From assembly GCA_964526695.1 (NCBI GenBank), contig CAZGJA010000035.1:24543-88542 (forward strand): a stretch of 64,000 bases of DNA. Reading direction: 5' to 3'. The notes below the pieces were generated by a model. It was given only the letters and a program-made list of their open reading frames with translations, was not told the DNA's origin and searched no databases. Source of the DNA: JABWBH01 sp964526695 (GTDB taxonomy: Bacteria > Planctomycetota > Phycisphaerae > UBA1845). Positions 16,317 through 24,972 of this stretch are shown here, one piece after another (the stretch's first letter is position 1; every line of letters begins with the position of its first letter). The position numbers and the translations under genes are program-made.

Positions 16317-16802
16317 TCAGGTGAGGTCGTAATAGACGAGGCGGTCCGTAGTCGTGTCGAGCAGCGCGATGCTCGGCGGCGAGGCGCGGTGAAGCGCGCC
16401 GGGGTTGATGATGCGGCACTTTCCCAGGCGCTCGTCGCGTTTCGTGTGCGTGTGTCCGTGGCAGACGTAGTCAAACGGCGGCGCGGCGCCGAGGCGCTCA
16501 AACGCCGGCTCATGCCCGTGCATCACCGCGAAGCGCCTGCCATCCAGCTCGAACGTCAGCGGCGATTCGCGGGGCAGCGGCAGCCCCAGGGAGCGGATCA
16601 GCGCGCGCAGCGCCGGCGTGGGGTCGTCGCAGTTGCCCCACACAAAACGCACCTCGCGCCCCGCCAGTTCCTCGAACACCGGCTCGTCGCCGACGTCGCC
16701 GCAGTGGATGAGCGTCCGCGCGCCTTGCGCGTCGAACCAGGCCAGCGCGCGCTCCACGCGCGTGACGTTGCCGTGGCTGTCCGAAAGAATCCCGACAAGC
16801 AT
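16317..16802 (-). CDS. YfcE/MJ0936-family metallophosphoesterase
   Basis: 161 aa from ATG 16802 (GTG 16805 is the alternative; a GGGA box sits 8 nt before the ATG). All calcineurin-like metal motifs are present in order: DSHGN near residue 8, GDVGD near 37, GNCDD near 56, HGH near 95, GHTH near 115, and NPGA near 131. The family hydrolyses phosphodiesters or phosphomonoesters in the cytoplasm with two divalent metals. It is a stand-alone gene convergent with the glycosyltransferase. Confidence 0.93.
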   Translation of the reverse strand: MLVGILSDSHGNVTRVERALAWFDAQGARTLIHCGDVGDEPVFEELAGREVRFVWGNCDDPTPALRALIRSLGLPLPRESPLTFELDGRRFAVMHGHEPAFERLGAAPPFDYVCHGHTHTKRDERLGKCRIINPGALHRASPPSIALLDTTTDRLVYYDLT

Positions 16803-16984
16803 CACTTCTTTCCCTGTAGTGCAACGTCAACGCAGAATGGAGCGCGCATCGCTTTCCCATCATCCTTCAAGCGATCTTCACAGAGCTTGACTGTCTGGAC
16901 AACGGGTATTTCCCTGAGAAGGTTGCAAATCGGGTATGAAGCGACCCTTGTCGTCCTGTTGAATGGGGTCATCAAGGATGCCGT

Positions 16985-17091
16985 CCTCGCTTGCGCTACG
17001 GGTTCGGATGGCCGGCTTGGACACCCTTTCAGAACCCGAAGCGCCAGCGAGGGTGCCAGCGAGGGTGCCAGCGAAGGTGCAAGCGAGGGTG
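16985..17091. repeat. CGCTACGGGTTCGG-family palindrome plus 12-bp tandem repeats
   Basis: Copies of the palindromic family also found around the REP transposase lie at 16985-17003 (CCTCGCTTGCGCTACGGGTT) and, inverted, at 17032-17053. The right copy is extended by four tandem 12-bp units of the type GAGGGTGCCAGC (17052-17091), consistent with slippage. The gap 16803-17237 contains these repeats and the promoter of the TPR gene, and no further gene. Confidence 0.8.
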
Positions 17092-17156
17092 CCTGCCGTC
17101 GGGAGTGCCCGGAAAAAAAGGGCACACCCGTCGGCGCCTGAAACGACGGTCGCGGT

Positions 17157-17185
17157 TTGCCCGTGACCGATATTCAGAGTAGAAT
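17157..17185 (+). promoter_or_regulatory. sigma70-type promoter of the TPR gene
   Basis: TTGCCC (17157-17162, 4 of 6) and TAGAAT (17180-17185, 5 of 6) are separated by exactly 17 bp. The predicted start near 17192 gives a 5' leader of about 45 nt before ATG 17238. Confidence 0.6.
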
Positions 17186-17237
17186 AGCCTGTCGGCGGTG
17201 CGTACGCCGCCCATCCCGTTGCGGGAGTTCGCAGGTC

Positions 17238-18566
17238 ATGAACGATTGGCTCGATGCCGAACAGCGCGTCGAACGGGCGCAGCAGCTCACGGAGGCGCAC
17301 CGCTGGGAGGATGCGCTGGCGGAGCTGGACGCCGCCATCGAGATCAACCCAAACAACGCTCCCTGGCACGCCCACCGCGGGTTTCTCCTGCAGCAGATGG
17401 ACCGCAGCGAAGACGCCGCGGACGCTTTCCAGCGCAGCCTCGACCTGGAGCCGACGGAGCAGGAAGTGCTCCTCGCGCTGGGCACGACGCAGATGGGGCT
17501 GGAGCGGTTCCCGCAGGCGCTGAAGACGTTTGAGCAGCTCGCCGCCGCGGACCGCGACTGCGAAGAGGCTTACTGCCACCGCATCGCCATCTACGCCGAA
17601 CTGGGGCGGCACGAGCAGGCCGAGGAAATGTTCTACCTCGCGCAGCAGCTCGGCGACCAGTGCCCGAACTGCTTCTTCCACATCGGCTGCTCGCTGGCGA
17701 TGCGCGGCAAATACGACCATGCGGTGCGCTGCTGGACGCGCGTGCTGCAGATCGAGCCGGACTACCCGGGCGTGCACACGCGGATCGCTCGCGCCTACCG
17801 GGCGCAGTCGCGGCACGACGCGGCGCGCGAGGAATACCTCGAAGAAATCCGCTCGGATCCGGGCGACACCGACCTGCTGATCGAATTCGCCGAAGCCGAG
17901 TACGAAGCGGGCCACGTGGACGAAGCCGTCGCCAAGCTCAATCAAGTTCTGGAGCTGGATCCGGAAGAAACCAAGGCCTACGTGCTGCTGGGCGGCATCT
18001 ACTTCGAGACGGAGCGCTACAGCCAGGCCGTTCGCTGCTTCCACCGGGCGCTGAGCTTGGACGACAAGTTCCCCGGTCTGCACGGGCACATCGGTCGCAC
18101 GCTGTATCATCTCGGCAAGCACAAGTCCGCCGCCAAGCACCTGCGGATGGCGCTGAAGGAGCAGTCCAAGGACAAATCAACCCTGGCCTGCCTGGCGAGC
18201 TGCCAGTTCTCGCTCGAGCAATTCGAGCAGGCCGCGACGACCTATCAGCGGCTGCTCGCCATCGACAACAATCTCGTGCCCGTTCACCTGAACCTGGCGA
18301 TCTGCCAGTACCGGCTCGGCCGGCACGAGGCCGGGTTGGGGCATTGCCTTCAGGCGATCGACCTGGACAAGTCCGCCGCGGCTGCCCGCCGTTTCGCAGC
18401 GCTGGGCTACATGCAGCTTGGCCGGTGGCGCGAGGCGCGGAAGATGCTCCGCGCCGCCATCAGCGCAGATCCTGCGGACGCCACCCTGCGTAGGCTCTCC
18501 CGGCGCATGTGGCTCTACCGCATTCGCTCCCTGCTGAGCCGCGCGCTGCACCGCGTCACAAAGTAG
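17238..18566 (+). CDS. tetratricopeptide-repeat protein
   Basis: 442 aa from ATG 17238, with GGGAG 10 nt upstream; a GTG 81 bp upstream would start inside the promoter and is rejected. Nearly the whole chain is TPR units of about 34 residues with the usual small/aromatic pattern, for example AELDAAIEINPNNAPWHAHRG, AVRCWTRVLQIEPDYPGVHT and AVAKLNQVLELDPEETKAYV; about eleven to twelve units fit. The C-terminus is basic (RRLSRRMWLYRIRSLLSRAL). No signal peptide or membrane segment is seen. It should be a cytoplasmic scaffold; partners are unknown. It is transcribed alone. Confidence 0.88.
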   Translation: MNDWLDAEQRVERAQQLTEAHRWEDALAELDAAIEINPNNAPWHAHRGFLLQQMDRSEDAADAFQRSLDLEPTEQEVLLALGTTQMGLERFPQALKTFEQLAAADRDCEEAYCHRIAIYAELGRHEQAEEMFYLAQQLGDQCPNCFFHIGCSLAMRGKYDHAVRCWTRVLQIEPDYPGVHTRIARAYRAQSRHDAAREEYLEEIRSDPGDTDLLIEFAEAEYEAGHVDEAVAKLNQVLELDPEETKAYVLLGGIYFETERYSQAVRCFHRALSLDDKFPGLHGHIGRTLYHLGKHKSAAKHLRMALKEQSKDKSTLACLASCQFSLEQFEQAATTYQRLLAIDNNLVPVHLNLAICQYRLGRHEAGLGHCLQAIDLDKSAAAARRFAALGYMQLGRWREARKMLRAAISADPADATLRRLSRRMWLYRIRSLLSRALHRVTK

Positions 18567-18846
18567 AGGTTTACGTAGTAAAGCCTCAAAGCGATCGACG
18601 CGGTTCGGTTCATCCCCTGCTGGTATCCGGCAAGTTCCCGACGGACCATCTGCCCTTCGGCGCGAGGCATCACCTTCCGCATCCCGGACATCTGTATTCA
18701 TGTACCATTAGCCGGGGGGAATGGGGCTTGGCGTTACGCGGCGAGTGCCGCCCGCCGTGGGTTGCGAACTGTGTGTGAGAGTGCGAAGCTCCTCTGCTTC
18801 GACGGATCGAACATCGAAAGTCACTAAAGGAACGAGTTCAACTGCC

Positions 18847-20067
18847 ATGTTGCATCGAATGCCGCATCGTGTTTGGCGCGGGGTCTGGGTTGCGGTCGTG
18901 ATGACCGCGGTTGCGGGGTGGGCGCAGGCGCAGTCCGGTTCGGGCGCGCCGCCCGCGCCGAAACCGGCCACGCCCGCGAAAAGCCCTGAAGACGTGATGA
19001 TGGGACTGGACCGGATTCTGGACCAGATCGCCAAGAATCTGACGCTGCGCTACAACCTCAATGAGCGTCAGGCGGACACGACCCGCGAGATGCTGCACAC
19101 GCGCGTCAAGAAGTTCCTGGAGGACCATCACCGGGAAGCGTGGCCAGCGCTGCGCGAGCTGATGCACTACCAGATGAACGCGGAGACGCCGCCGGCCGAT
19201 GCCGCCAAGCGCCTCGCCGAGGCCGCGCTCCCGCTCTACGAGGAGGCGAAGAAGGCCATTCGCGAAGGCAACGACGCGTGGCGGCAGCAGCTCAGCGACG
19301 AGCAGCGCAAGATGCACGACTTCGACCTGAAGGAGATGGAGAAGCAGTTCAAAGAGGTCGAGGGCAACCTGAACCACTGGAAGGAAGGCCAGCCCGGCAG
19401 CGGCAGCCTCTTCCCCTCGCCGCCGGCCAAGCCGGACCCGAATCAACCGCGCACCCCGCCCAAGCCGCCGGTGGACAAGGTCGGACCGGCCGTCGAAGGG
19501 ATGCCGAAGGACGCGTTCACGGCCTACGTGGATGAGTTCATCAAGACGTGCCAGCTAGACGCGGGGCAGACGACGACGGCGAAGGACATCCTTCGCGAGA
19601 CGCTCGTCAAAGTTGAGAATTACAACCAGCAGCACAAGGCCGAGTTCGCCAAGCTGGCGGAGGATCTCCGCAAGGCCATGATCGAAGGGGATACGAAGAA
19701 GCAAGAGGCGCTGGACAAGGCGCAGAAGACGCTGGATGAGCCGATCCAGGGCTTCTTCGACGAGATGGTGACGCGGCTGGTCGGCACGCTCCGCGCAGAG
19801 CAGAAGGAAATCTTTAACCGCACGATGGCTTCACACAACCCCGTCGCGCCGGCCAAGAAGCCCGAGGGGGCGCCGAAGCCTGGCGCCGCTCCGGCGCAGC
19901 CGGATCCGAAGGCCGAGCCGGTGAAGCCCGAACCGCCCAAGTCGACGCCGCCCGCAGCTGAACCGGCGAAAACCCAGACGCCGCCGCCCGCATCCGAGGG
20001 CGACGCCAAGGCGGGCGACGAGAAGAAGGGCGACGGCAAGTCGGGAAAGAAGAAGAAGGACAAGTAA
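18847..20067 (+). CDS. secreted helical protein with Spy-like region and Pro/Lys-rich tail
   Basis: 406 aa. I start at ATG 18847 because a signal peptide (RVWRGVWVAVVMTAVAGWAQAQ) begins just after it. Two helical halves follow. The first (about 45-170) has NLTLRYNLNERQADTTREML, similar in spirit to the LTxxQ proteins of the sigma-factor cluster. The second (about 215-320) repeats the pattern with LDAGQTTTAKDILRETLVKV, suggesting an internal duplication. The last 80 residues are Pro/Ala/Lys-rich and end KKKKDK. Probably a periplasmic protein; no enzyme motif is seen. The protein is close to the coiled-coil product of 7781-8617 in composition. Confidence 0.65.
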   Translation: MLHRMPHRVWRGVWVAVVMTAVAGWAQAQSGSGAPPAPKPATPAKSPEDVMMGLDRILDQIAKNLTLRYNLNERQADTTREMLHTRVKKFLEDHHREAWPALRELMHYQMNAETPPADAAKRLAEAALPLYEEAKKAIREGNDAWRQQLSDEQRKMHDFDLKEMEKQFKEVEGNLNHWKEGQPGSGSLFPSPPAKPDPNQPRTPPKPPVDKVGPAVEGMPKDAFTAYVDEFIKTCQLDAGQTTTAKDILRETLVKVENYNQQHKAEFAKLAEDLRKAMIEGDTKKQEALDKAQKTLDEPIQGFFDEMVTRLVGTLRAEQKEIFNRTMASHNPVAPAKKPEGAPKPGAAPAQPDPKAEPVKPEPPKSTPPAAEPAKTQTPPPASEGDAKAGDEKKGDGKSGKKKKDK

Positions 20068-20077
20068 CGGCTGTCTC

Positions 20078-20402
20078 CAACCCCCCTCCCTCCCAGGGAG
20101 GGGTCGGGGGAGGGTTCGATTCCGCGACGATTCGTCGCGTCGGTCCCTCGCATCCGCCCACGGGATCTGCTTGGGTCCAGGGTCGGCCTAGGGAACGAAC
20201 CAACGCGCTGGTTTTTTCGCGCCCCTCAACGGCGCCGTCTTCGGCAGGGTCAGGTTGAGGCGTCGGGCGGGCTATCAGCCAGTGGCGGAAGGCGACCCTC
20301 GTCATTCCCGCACAGGCGGGAATCCAGCTTGCAGCTTGGGAGGAGGCAAAACCCCTGCGTTTTGACGCGACGGACTGGACCCCCGCCTGCGCGGGGGTGA
20401 CG
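20078..20402. repeat. mixed palindromic repeats (CCCTCCC and ATTCCCGC families)
   Basis: The 420-bp gap begins with a CCCCCCTCCCTCCCAGGGAG-type hairpin (20078-20116) directly after the stop codon, then a stretch without features. A GTCATTCCCGCACAGGCGGG-type copy lies at 20301-20326, and its partner CCCCCGCCTGCGCGGGGGTG lies at 20380-20400 in the other orientation. The same two families recur throughout the window. No gene is supported here. Confidence 0.8.
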
Positions 20403-20486
20403 GTCGCAACGCCCAGTCATGAGTTCTATCACGGGCTGCTATGCCCGCCTTGCGCTTTCCCTCGGCGAACAGCGAACGTGTTGCCC

Positions 20487-22091
20487 TCAAACCGGGGCCG
20501 GTTCGCGCGACACGCGGTCGGCGCGAAGTTGCTTGATGCGCGCCGCCGTCAGTTGCCCGATTACCACGACGAGTTGAGCGCCCCACAGGTGCACGACCGG
20601 TCGAATCGGCGCGGCGAAACGCCTGTCGAATCCGGGCGCAAAGGCGCATGGCAGCACCTGCAGCAGCACCAGTGCGAGGGTGATGGCCCACATCCCGCGA
20701 CGCGCACCGGCGAGCGCAACCAGCGCGCCAAGCAGGCACACCCAGACCCAGTTCTCGAACACCGTGTCCCCCGGCAGCGGCGGACACGGGTCAGCGCGCA
20801 GGATGAAACGGTCGTACGCGTCCGCCACTTCGCTTCGCAGCAGACTGATCCACGACGCCTGCCGGAGCGGGTCCGGCATCCACTCGCCGCTGGCTTCGGT
20901 CAGCCGCCGCTGCACGTCTTGCGCGAACGCCGCCGTCGAAGGCCAGTCTTCAGCGCCGCCGGCTGCTCCTAGGCGCAACGACTCCGCTTCCGGGCGGTAG
21001 CGGTGGATCTCATCAGGTACGAGCAGCAGGTAGGCGGCCTGTCGCGGCGTGTCGGCGAGAATATCCCAGACGTGGAGGCGGAAGATCGGCGCGACCGCCA
21101 GGCCAAGTTGATTCGACGCCTCGGCCAGCGTGCATCCGTGGACGCGCTGGAGGCAGATGACGGCGTGCTCTTCCATGCGCGTGTCGAACGGCGGCGCGTT
21201 CGGGTCCGTCGCGTTGACCTCAGCCACGCACCTTCGGATGTCCTCCATGGCGTCATTCGCCGGGCTTGTCCAGCCGCCGCGCGTCACGACGCGATGATAG
21301 AGCGTACGCCCGGCGAAGTTGCCCGCGCCGGCGGCGCCGTGTTCGACGGCCGTGATGAGAGACCAGCCGCCCGTCAGCAGCAGAAACGGACCGACGGACG
21401 CCATGGCCGCGCTGATGCGAACGAACCATCGGCCGCAAGAGGGCAGCACCGCGGAACCGGCCTTGCCGTCCTTGCGCATGAGCAAGGCCAGCACGGGCAC
21501 GAGCGCCAGCGGCATGGCGGCCGGACGTATCAGCGCCGCGCATCCCAATCCCGCCGAACCCAGCGCGATCCATTGCGGACCGCCCGCCTCAACAAATCTG
21601 CAGATGCAGTACAGCGAAGCGAGCAAAGCGAAGGTGTACGGCGCCTCGGTGAGCACCGTGCCCGCATACCCAGTCAGCGTCCATGAGCAGCCCGTCAGCA
21701 GCCCGCAGGCCCACGCGGTCACGCGCGATTGCGAGAGCCGCCACGCCAGCGCGGTCATGAGCAGCGCACAGCCAACAACCGTGGCGTGTTGCATCAACAG
21801 CACGATCGTCGAGCTGCCGGCGCCTCCTACCGCCGCTGCCGCCGCCAGCAACATCGGGTAGCCCGGTGTTCGCGCGACGAACCAGGGGTGCTCAAACCCG
21901 CCGCCCTTGCCGAGATGTTCCCCCAGTGCCAGATACGCCACGCTGTCCGGCTGCACCCACAGCCCGACGTCCAGCATGGCCGCGAGTTGCCACAGAACAG
22001 AGGGAAGGACGACGACGAGCGTCGTGGTCCACATGGGCAGGTTCCGCCGTGTGCCGGCGTAGAGATCGGAATGTGGATTGGGTTGCCGCAT
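20487..22091 (-). CDS. multi-membrane-span glycosyltransferase-like protein (PMT/ArnT fold)
   Basis: 534 aa, with roughly eleven to twelve hydrophobic segments. The N-terminal loop after the first helix holds the acidic motif WVQPDSVAYLALGEHL (Asp near residue 50), and a RTPGYPMLLAA motif follows at about 74. Both are hallmarks of GT-C enzymes of the PMT/ArnT type, where the acidic pair binds the lipid-linked sugar donor. A long extracytoplasmic region occurs at about 265-430. The enzyme should transfer a sugar from polyprenyl phosphate on the periplasmic side. Two more proteins of this design occur in the window (29633-31582, 52939-54561). It is a stand-alone leftward gene. Confidence 0.75.
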   Translation of the reverse strand: MRQPNPHSDLYAGTRRNLPMWTTTLVVVLPSVLWQLAAMLDVGLWVQPDSVAYLALGEHLGKGGGFEHPWFVARTPGYPMLLAAAAAVGGAGSSTIVLLMQHATVVGCALLMTALAWRLSQSRVTAWACGLLTGCSWTLTGYAGTVLTEAPYTFALLASLYCICRFVEAGGPQWIALGSAGLGCAALIRPAAMPLALVPVLALLMRKDGKAGSAVLPSCGRWFVRISAAMASVGPFLLLTGGWSLITAVEHGAAGAGNFAGRTLYHRVVTRGGWTSPANDAMEDIRRCVAEVNATDPNAPPFDTRMEEHAVICLQRVHGCTLAEASNQLGLAVAPIFRLHVWDILADTPRQAAYLLLVPDEIHRYRPEAESLRLGAAGGAEDWPSTAAFAQDVQRRLTEASGEWMPDPLRQASWISLLRSEVADAYDRFILRADPCPPLPGDTVFENWVWVCLLGALVALAGARRGMWAITLALVLLQVLPCAFAPGFDRRFAAPIRPVVHLWGAQLVVVIGQLTAARIKQLRADRVSREPAPV

Positions 22092-22208
22092 GTGGTCGAT
22101 CGGCCGCGCGAACGAGCCTCATGGGTTATCGGAATGCAGCAAGGAGCGGTACATGAGGGGCGCAAGATCGGCTCGCGGTAGCCAACCGTCGAAGGGGACG
22201 ACAGCGGA

Positions 22209-22904
22209 TCAGCCCTTCTTTGGCGGTTTCTTTTTCTGGGCCGCCTTGTCCGCGGGCTTGGCGGGTTTTGCGGCCTTTTTCGGCGCGGGCGGCACCGCGG
22301 CTTTCTTCGCGGGTTTGGGCGCCGGCTTCGCGGCCTTGTCGGGCTTCGTGTCCTTGGCTGGCCTGGTTTCCTTGCCCGCCTTGGTTTCCTTGGCCGGTTT
22401 GATTTCCTTCTCCGACTTCGATTCCGGCTTGGGCTTGGCGGCTTCCTTCGCGGGCGGCTCCTTCGCCTCCGGGGGGCGGTGACCGTGCGGACCGTGCGGA
22501 CCATGCATCTCGGGAGGCTTTGGCGGCGGAGGCGCGATCGGGTGGATCTGCAGATCCTTGTAGTAGCCCTCCGCGGTGAGCCGCTCAAACTGGGCATCGA
22601 CCTCGTCGCGCTCGACGGCCTTGAAGAGTGTGAGCATCATCCCGTCCGACCGGCCCACCAGCTTCCACGCGAAGGGAATGACCTCCTTCACGCCGATGGA
22701 CTTGCGACCCGGCGCCTTGGGCGGACCTTCCACGATGACCTCGGGAACATCCGGTTCCAGCTCCGCCTCCACCTCCACCTCCGGTTCCAGGGCTTCCGGC
22801 TCGATGATCTCGGCGACTTCCAGCTCGGCGACGACTTCGACCGGCTCTTCCAGCTCCAAGTCCTCCTCGCCGCCCTTCTGCTTTTTCTTCTTCGTCAGGC
22901 TCAC
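22209..22904 (-). CDS. charged protein with histone-H1-like Lys/Ala/Pro tail
   Basis: 231 aa, in three parts. The first 60 residues are acidic (ELEEPVEVVAELEVAEIIEP). A compact middle domain (about 68-120, RKSIGVKEVIPFAWKLVGRS to YYKDLQIHPI) looks globular. A His/Pro segment and a C-terminal third made of repeated AKP/KETK/KPAKPA units resemble eukaryotic histone H1 tails and bacterial H1-like proteins. The basic tail could bind nucleic acid or acidic polymers; the acidic N-terminus may balance it. No signal peptide. Not assigned to a family. The GC-rich repeats are coding rather than a repeat element because the codons vary. Confidence 0.6.
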   Translation of the reverse strand: MSLTKKKKQKGGEEDLELEEPVEVVAELEVAEIIEPEALEPEVEVEAELEPDVPEVIVEGPPKAPGRKSIGVKEVIPFAWKLVGRSDGMMLTLFKAVERDEVDAQFERLTAEGYYKDLQIHPIAPPPPKPPEMHGPHGPHGHRPPEAKEPPAKEAAKPKPESKSEKEIKPAKETKAGKETRPAKDTKPDKAAKPAPKPAKKAAVPPAPKKAAKPAKPADKAAQKKKPPKKG

Positions 22905-23127
22905 GCCGGGCTATTTACCAGAAAGCGCACAGCGTGACAACGGGCTGGCGTCCGTCGAGGATGCGGGCACGACCCTCCCGGGAGGCGGGACGGCTTGCTC
23001 GGCGGCTTGGTCAGGCCCAGCGCCGCCAGGCCGGACGCGAGGGATGAAACGACCCGGCAGGTCACCCGAAACGCCGAACCGAAGGCGGTGAGCGGGCGCA
23101 GCGCAGTCGAGGAAGGGGCCTGATGCC

Positions 23128-23421
23128 ATGACGCTTGATGATTTTCAGTCGCTGATCGAACGCATGTACAGCCACAAGGACCGGGCGCGCGGCTCGCCGA
23201 TCACGTTCATGTGGCTGTGCGAGGAGTTCGGCGAGCTTGCTACCGCCCTGCGCGAGGGCACGCCTGAGGAAAAAAGCGGCGAGTTCGCCGACGTGCTCGC
23301 CTGGCTGGCGACGCTCGCCAACATCAACGACGTCAACCTCACGCAGGCGCTGACCGCCAAGTACGGTTCGGGCTGCCCGGGCTGCTCCCAATGGGTCTGC
23401 GCCTGCGACTCGAAGAAATGA
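23128..23421 (+). CDS. MazG-like nucleotide pyrophosphohydrolase with Cys-rich tail
   Basis: 97 aa from ATG 23128, with GGAAGGGG 9 nt upstream. The all-alpha NTP pyrophosphatase metal motifs are visible: EEFGEL near residues 32-37 and EFADVLAWL near 52-60 (ExxE...ExxD). It is shorter than typical MazG and close to the one-domain MazG-like proteins. The last 17 residues add a cysteine cluster (GCPGCSQWVCACD, four Cys) that is not part of the fold and may bind zinc. Likely role: hydrolysis of non-canonical or excess NTPs in the cytoplasm. Confidence 0.82.
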   Translation: MTLDDFQSLIERMYSHKDRARGSPITFMWLCEEFGELATALREGTPEEKSGEFADVLAWLATLANINDVNLTQALTAKYGSGCPGCSQWVCACDSKK

Positions 23422-23449
23422 CGACGTGTGCTGCGCGCACACCGCCTTT

Positions 23450-23564
23450 CAGAGCCGCGCCCGTCAGGAAGCGGTCTGCAGATCATGGGGGGAGATACCG
23501 GAATCTGGCGACGCGCGCCGGTCGTCGTCGGGACCATGTCGCTCCCTTACGGTCGCGGCTCTGA
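23450..23564. repeat. inverted pair of the GAGCCGCG(C/A)CCG family
   Basis: A rightward copy lies at 23450-23474 (CAGAGCCGCGCCCGTCAGGA) and an inverted copy at 23540-23564 (GCTCCCTTACGGTCGCGGCT). Together they can form a long stem with a 65-nt loop in the convergent gap between the MazG-like gene and the LPS permease. Confidence 0.75.
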
Positions 23565-23589
23565 CGGACTGTGTCGCCTCAAACTCAAA

Positions 23590-24696
23590 TCACGTCTTCA
23601 CCCGGTCCATCAACACCACGGCCGTCGGACCAAAGAGGATGATCGGCAGCCACGCGGGCAGCGCGGAATTGGACTGCGGCAGGATGCTCTGGCTTGTGAA
23701 CGTGGCGACGAAGCACAAGCCCGTGACGGCCATGCACCATGTGGCGTCGCGCGCGATGTTGATCGGCGACCGATCGAGGAAGAAAGGAAGCCCCAGCAGG
23801 AGCATCACCAGGTTGATGATCGGCGTGGCGATGCGCACGTGGCGCGTCTGCTGAACCTGGGCGAGGTTGGGCGGATGCGAATCCTCCAGATCTTTGAGTT
23901 GCGACAGGCTGAGGTATTTGATCCACTGCTCAGATTGTCGCAATTGGATTGCCGCCGGATCCAGACTGGTGTCGATGTGTGTCTTGACGTTGGTGATCTT
24001 CTTCGTTTGAGGCCCGATTTTCACGGCGGAGTCGCTCGAGCGCGTCAATTCCTTTCCGCGCGACAGCGCCCAGCGGCCGCCGTCGGGATGCCCGGGGACG
24101 CTTTCCCAGCGGGCGGAGTCGGCCTCGACGATCTTCCACAGGGAGCCTTCCGCGTCGCGCGTGACGGTGACGGGTCGACGCAGCTCGCCCGTCGATGGCT
24201 GGAATTCCGCGGCGGAGACGAGCGCGCCCGATTGGTCGCGCATCAGCGCCACCGCGTAACCCCTTCCCGTGCCGACCTCGTCATGGCGCCGCGCCAGCCG
24301 ATGGGCCACCTGCGGGATCAGCCATTCCGTGTCCACGATCAGCAGGCCCGTTGTGACCACTCCAAACAAAATGATCGGCGCGGCCACGCGATACAAAGAA
24401 ACGCCGGACGCCAATACCGCGGTCAATTCATTGAAATGCCGCATCCACACCAGCGTGAGCACGCAGGCAAAGAGCGCGATCACGCCGGAGAGCTGGGAAA
24501 AATACAAGAGCAGGTTGGGCGCATAGTAATCCACAATATTCGTCAGCAGCACCACTGTGCCGGGCCGCAGTTCCGTAAACTCGTCCAGATTGACGAACAA
24601 GTCCATGATGACGTACAGCCCGATCATGACGGCCAGCGCCACGACGTAGTTGAAGATCAGGGACTTCAGGATGTAACGGTCAAGAATGGACATCAT
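23590..24696 (-). CDS. LptF/LptG-family LPS export permease
   Basis: 368 aa from the ATG pair at 24696/24693. The typical start MSILDRYILKSLIFNYVVAL leads into three N-terminal membrane helices, a periplasmic beta-jellyroll region (about 140-260) and three C-terminal helices (TPIINLVMLLLGLPFFL, VTGLCFVATFTSQSIL, LPIILFGPTAVVLM). It should pair with the protein of the next gene and the ATPase LptB to extract LPS from the inner membrane. A much longer in-frame extension exists upstream, but it runs antisense through repeats and into the partner gene, so it is not real. It is separated from its partner by a tandem array and a MITE-like element. Confidence 0.88.
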   Translation of the reverse strand: MMSILDRYILKSLIFNYVVALAVMIGLYVIMDLFVNLDEFTELRPGTVVLLTNIVDYYAPNLLLYFSQLSGVIALFACVLTLVWMRHFNELTAVLASGVSLYRVAAPIILFGVVTTGLLIVDTEWLIPQVAHRLARRHDEVGTGRGYAVALMRDQSGALVSAAEFQPSTGELRRPVTVTRDAEGSLWKIVEADSARWESVPGHPDGGRWALSRGKELTRSSDSAVKIGPQTKKITNVKTHIDTSLDPAAIQLRQSEQWIKYLSLSQLKDLEDSHPPNLAQVQQTRHVRIATPIINLVMLLLGLPFFLDRSPINIARDATWCMAVTGLCFVATFTSQSILPQSNSALPAWLPIILFGPTAVVLMDRVKT

Positions 24697-24701
24697 AAGA
24701 A

Positions 24702-24802
24702 AATGGCGAATGGCGAATGGCGAAAGCGAAATGCAGCACGCCGAAGGCGCAATGCTGAATGCCGAATGCCGAATGCCGAATGTTGAATGTTGAATGCTCA
24801 AA
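24702..24802. repeat. degenerate 7-bp tandem array (GAATGCC/GCGAATG)
   Basis: About fourteen imperfect heptamers (GCGAATG, GAATGCC, GAATGTT) run from 24702 to 24802, immediately upstream of the LptF/G start at 24696. A similar heptamer array encodes the Prs C-terminus (41660-41744). It occupies the 5' leader of the permease gene. Confidence 0.75.
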
Positions 24803-24841
24803 TACCATACACGGATTACTCGCTGCGGTTTCGCGCTGTTC

Positions 24842-24972
24842 CTAGTGTAGTGCCTCGCAAATATCACAGCGTTCAATCTTGGGGGGGCGGGCGTCCTCGC
24901 CCGCCGGCGGGCCAGAGGCCCGCACCCCCTCCGTTTCGAATACGTTGCAGTTTCAAGGAGGCAGTACACTAG
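24842..24972. mobile_element. MITE-like element with 15-bp terminal inverted repeats
   Basis: CTAGTGTAGTGCCTC at 24842-24856 is matched by GAGGCAGTACACTAG at 24958-24972 (14 of 15 complementary). The 131-bp interior holds a GC-rich palindrome (GGGCGGGCGTCCTCGCCCGCC followed by GGCGGGCC.. copies). The TAG stop of the upstream LPS permease (24971-24969) lies inside the right terminal repeat. This suggests that the insertion set the present 3' end of that gene. No target-site duplication was identified. Confidence 0.55.

Noticed and set aside
20105..20130. Possible tRNA T-arm (GGTTCGATTCC)
   Set aside because: The flanking sequence cannot form acceptor, D or anticodon stems; it is the tail of a CCCTCCC repeat.
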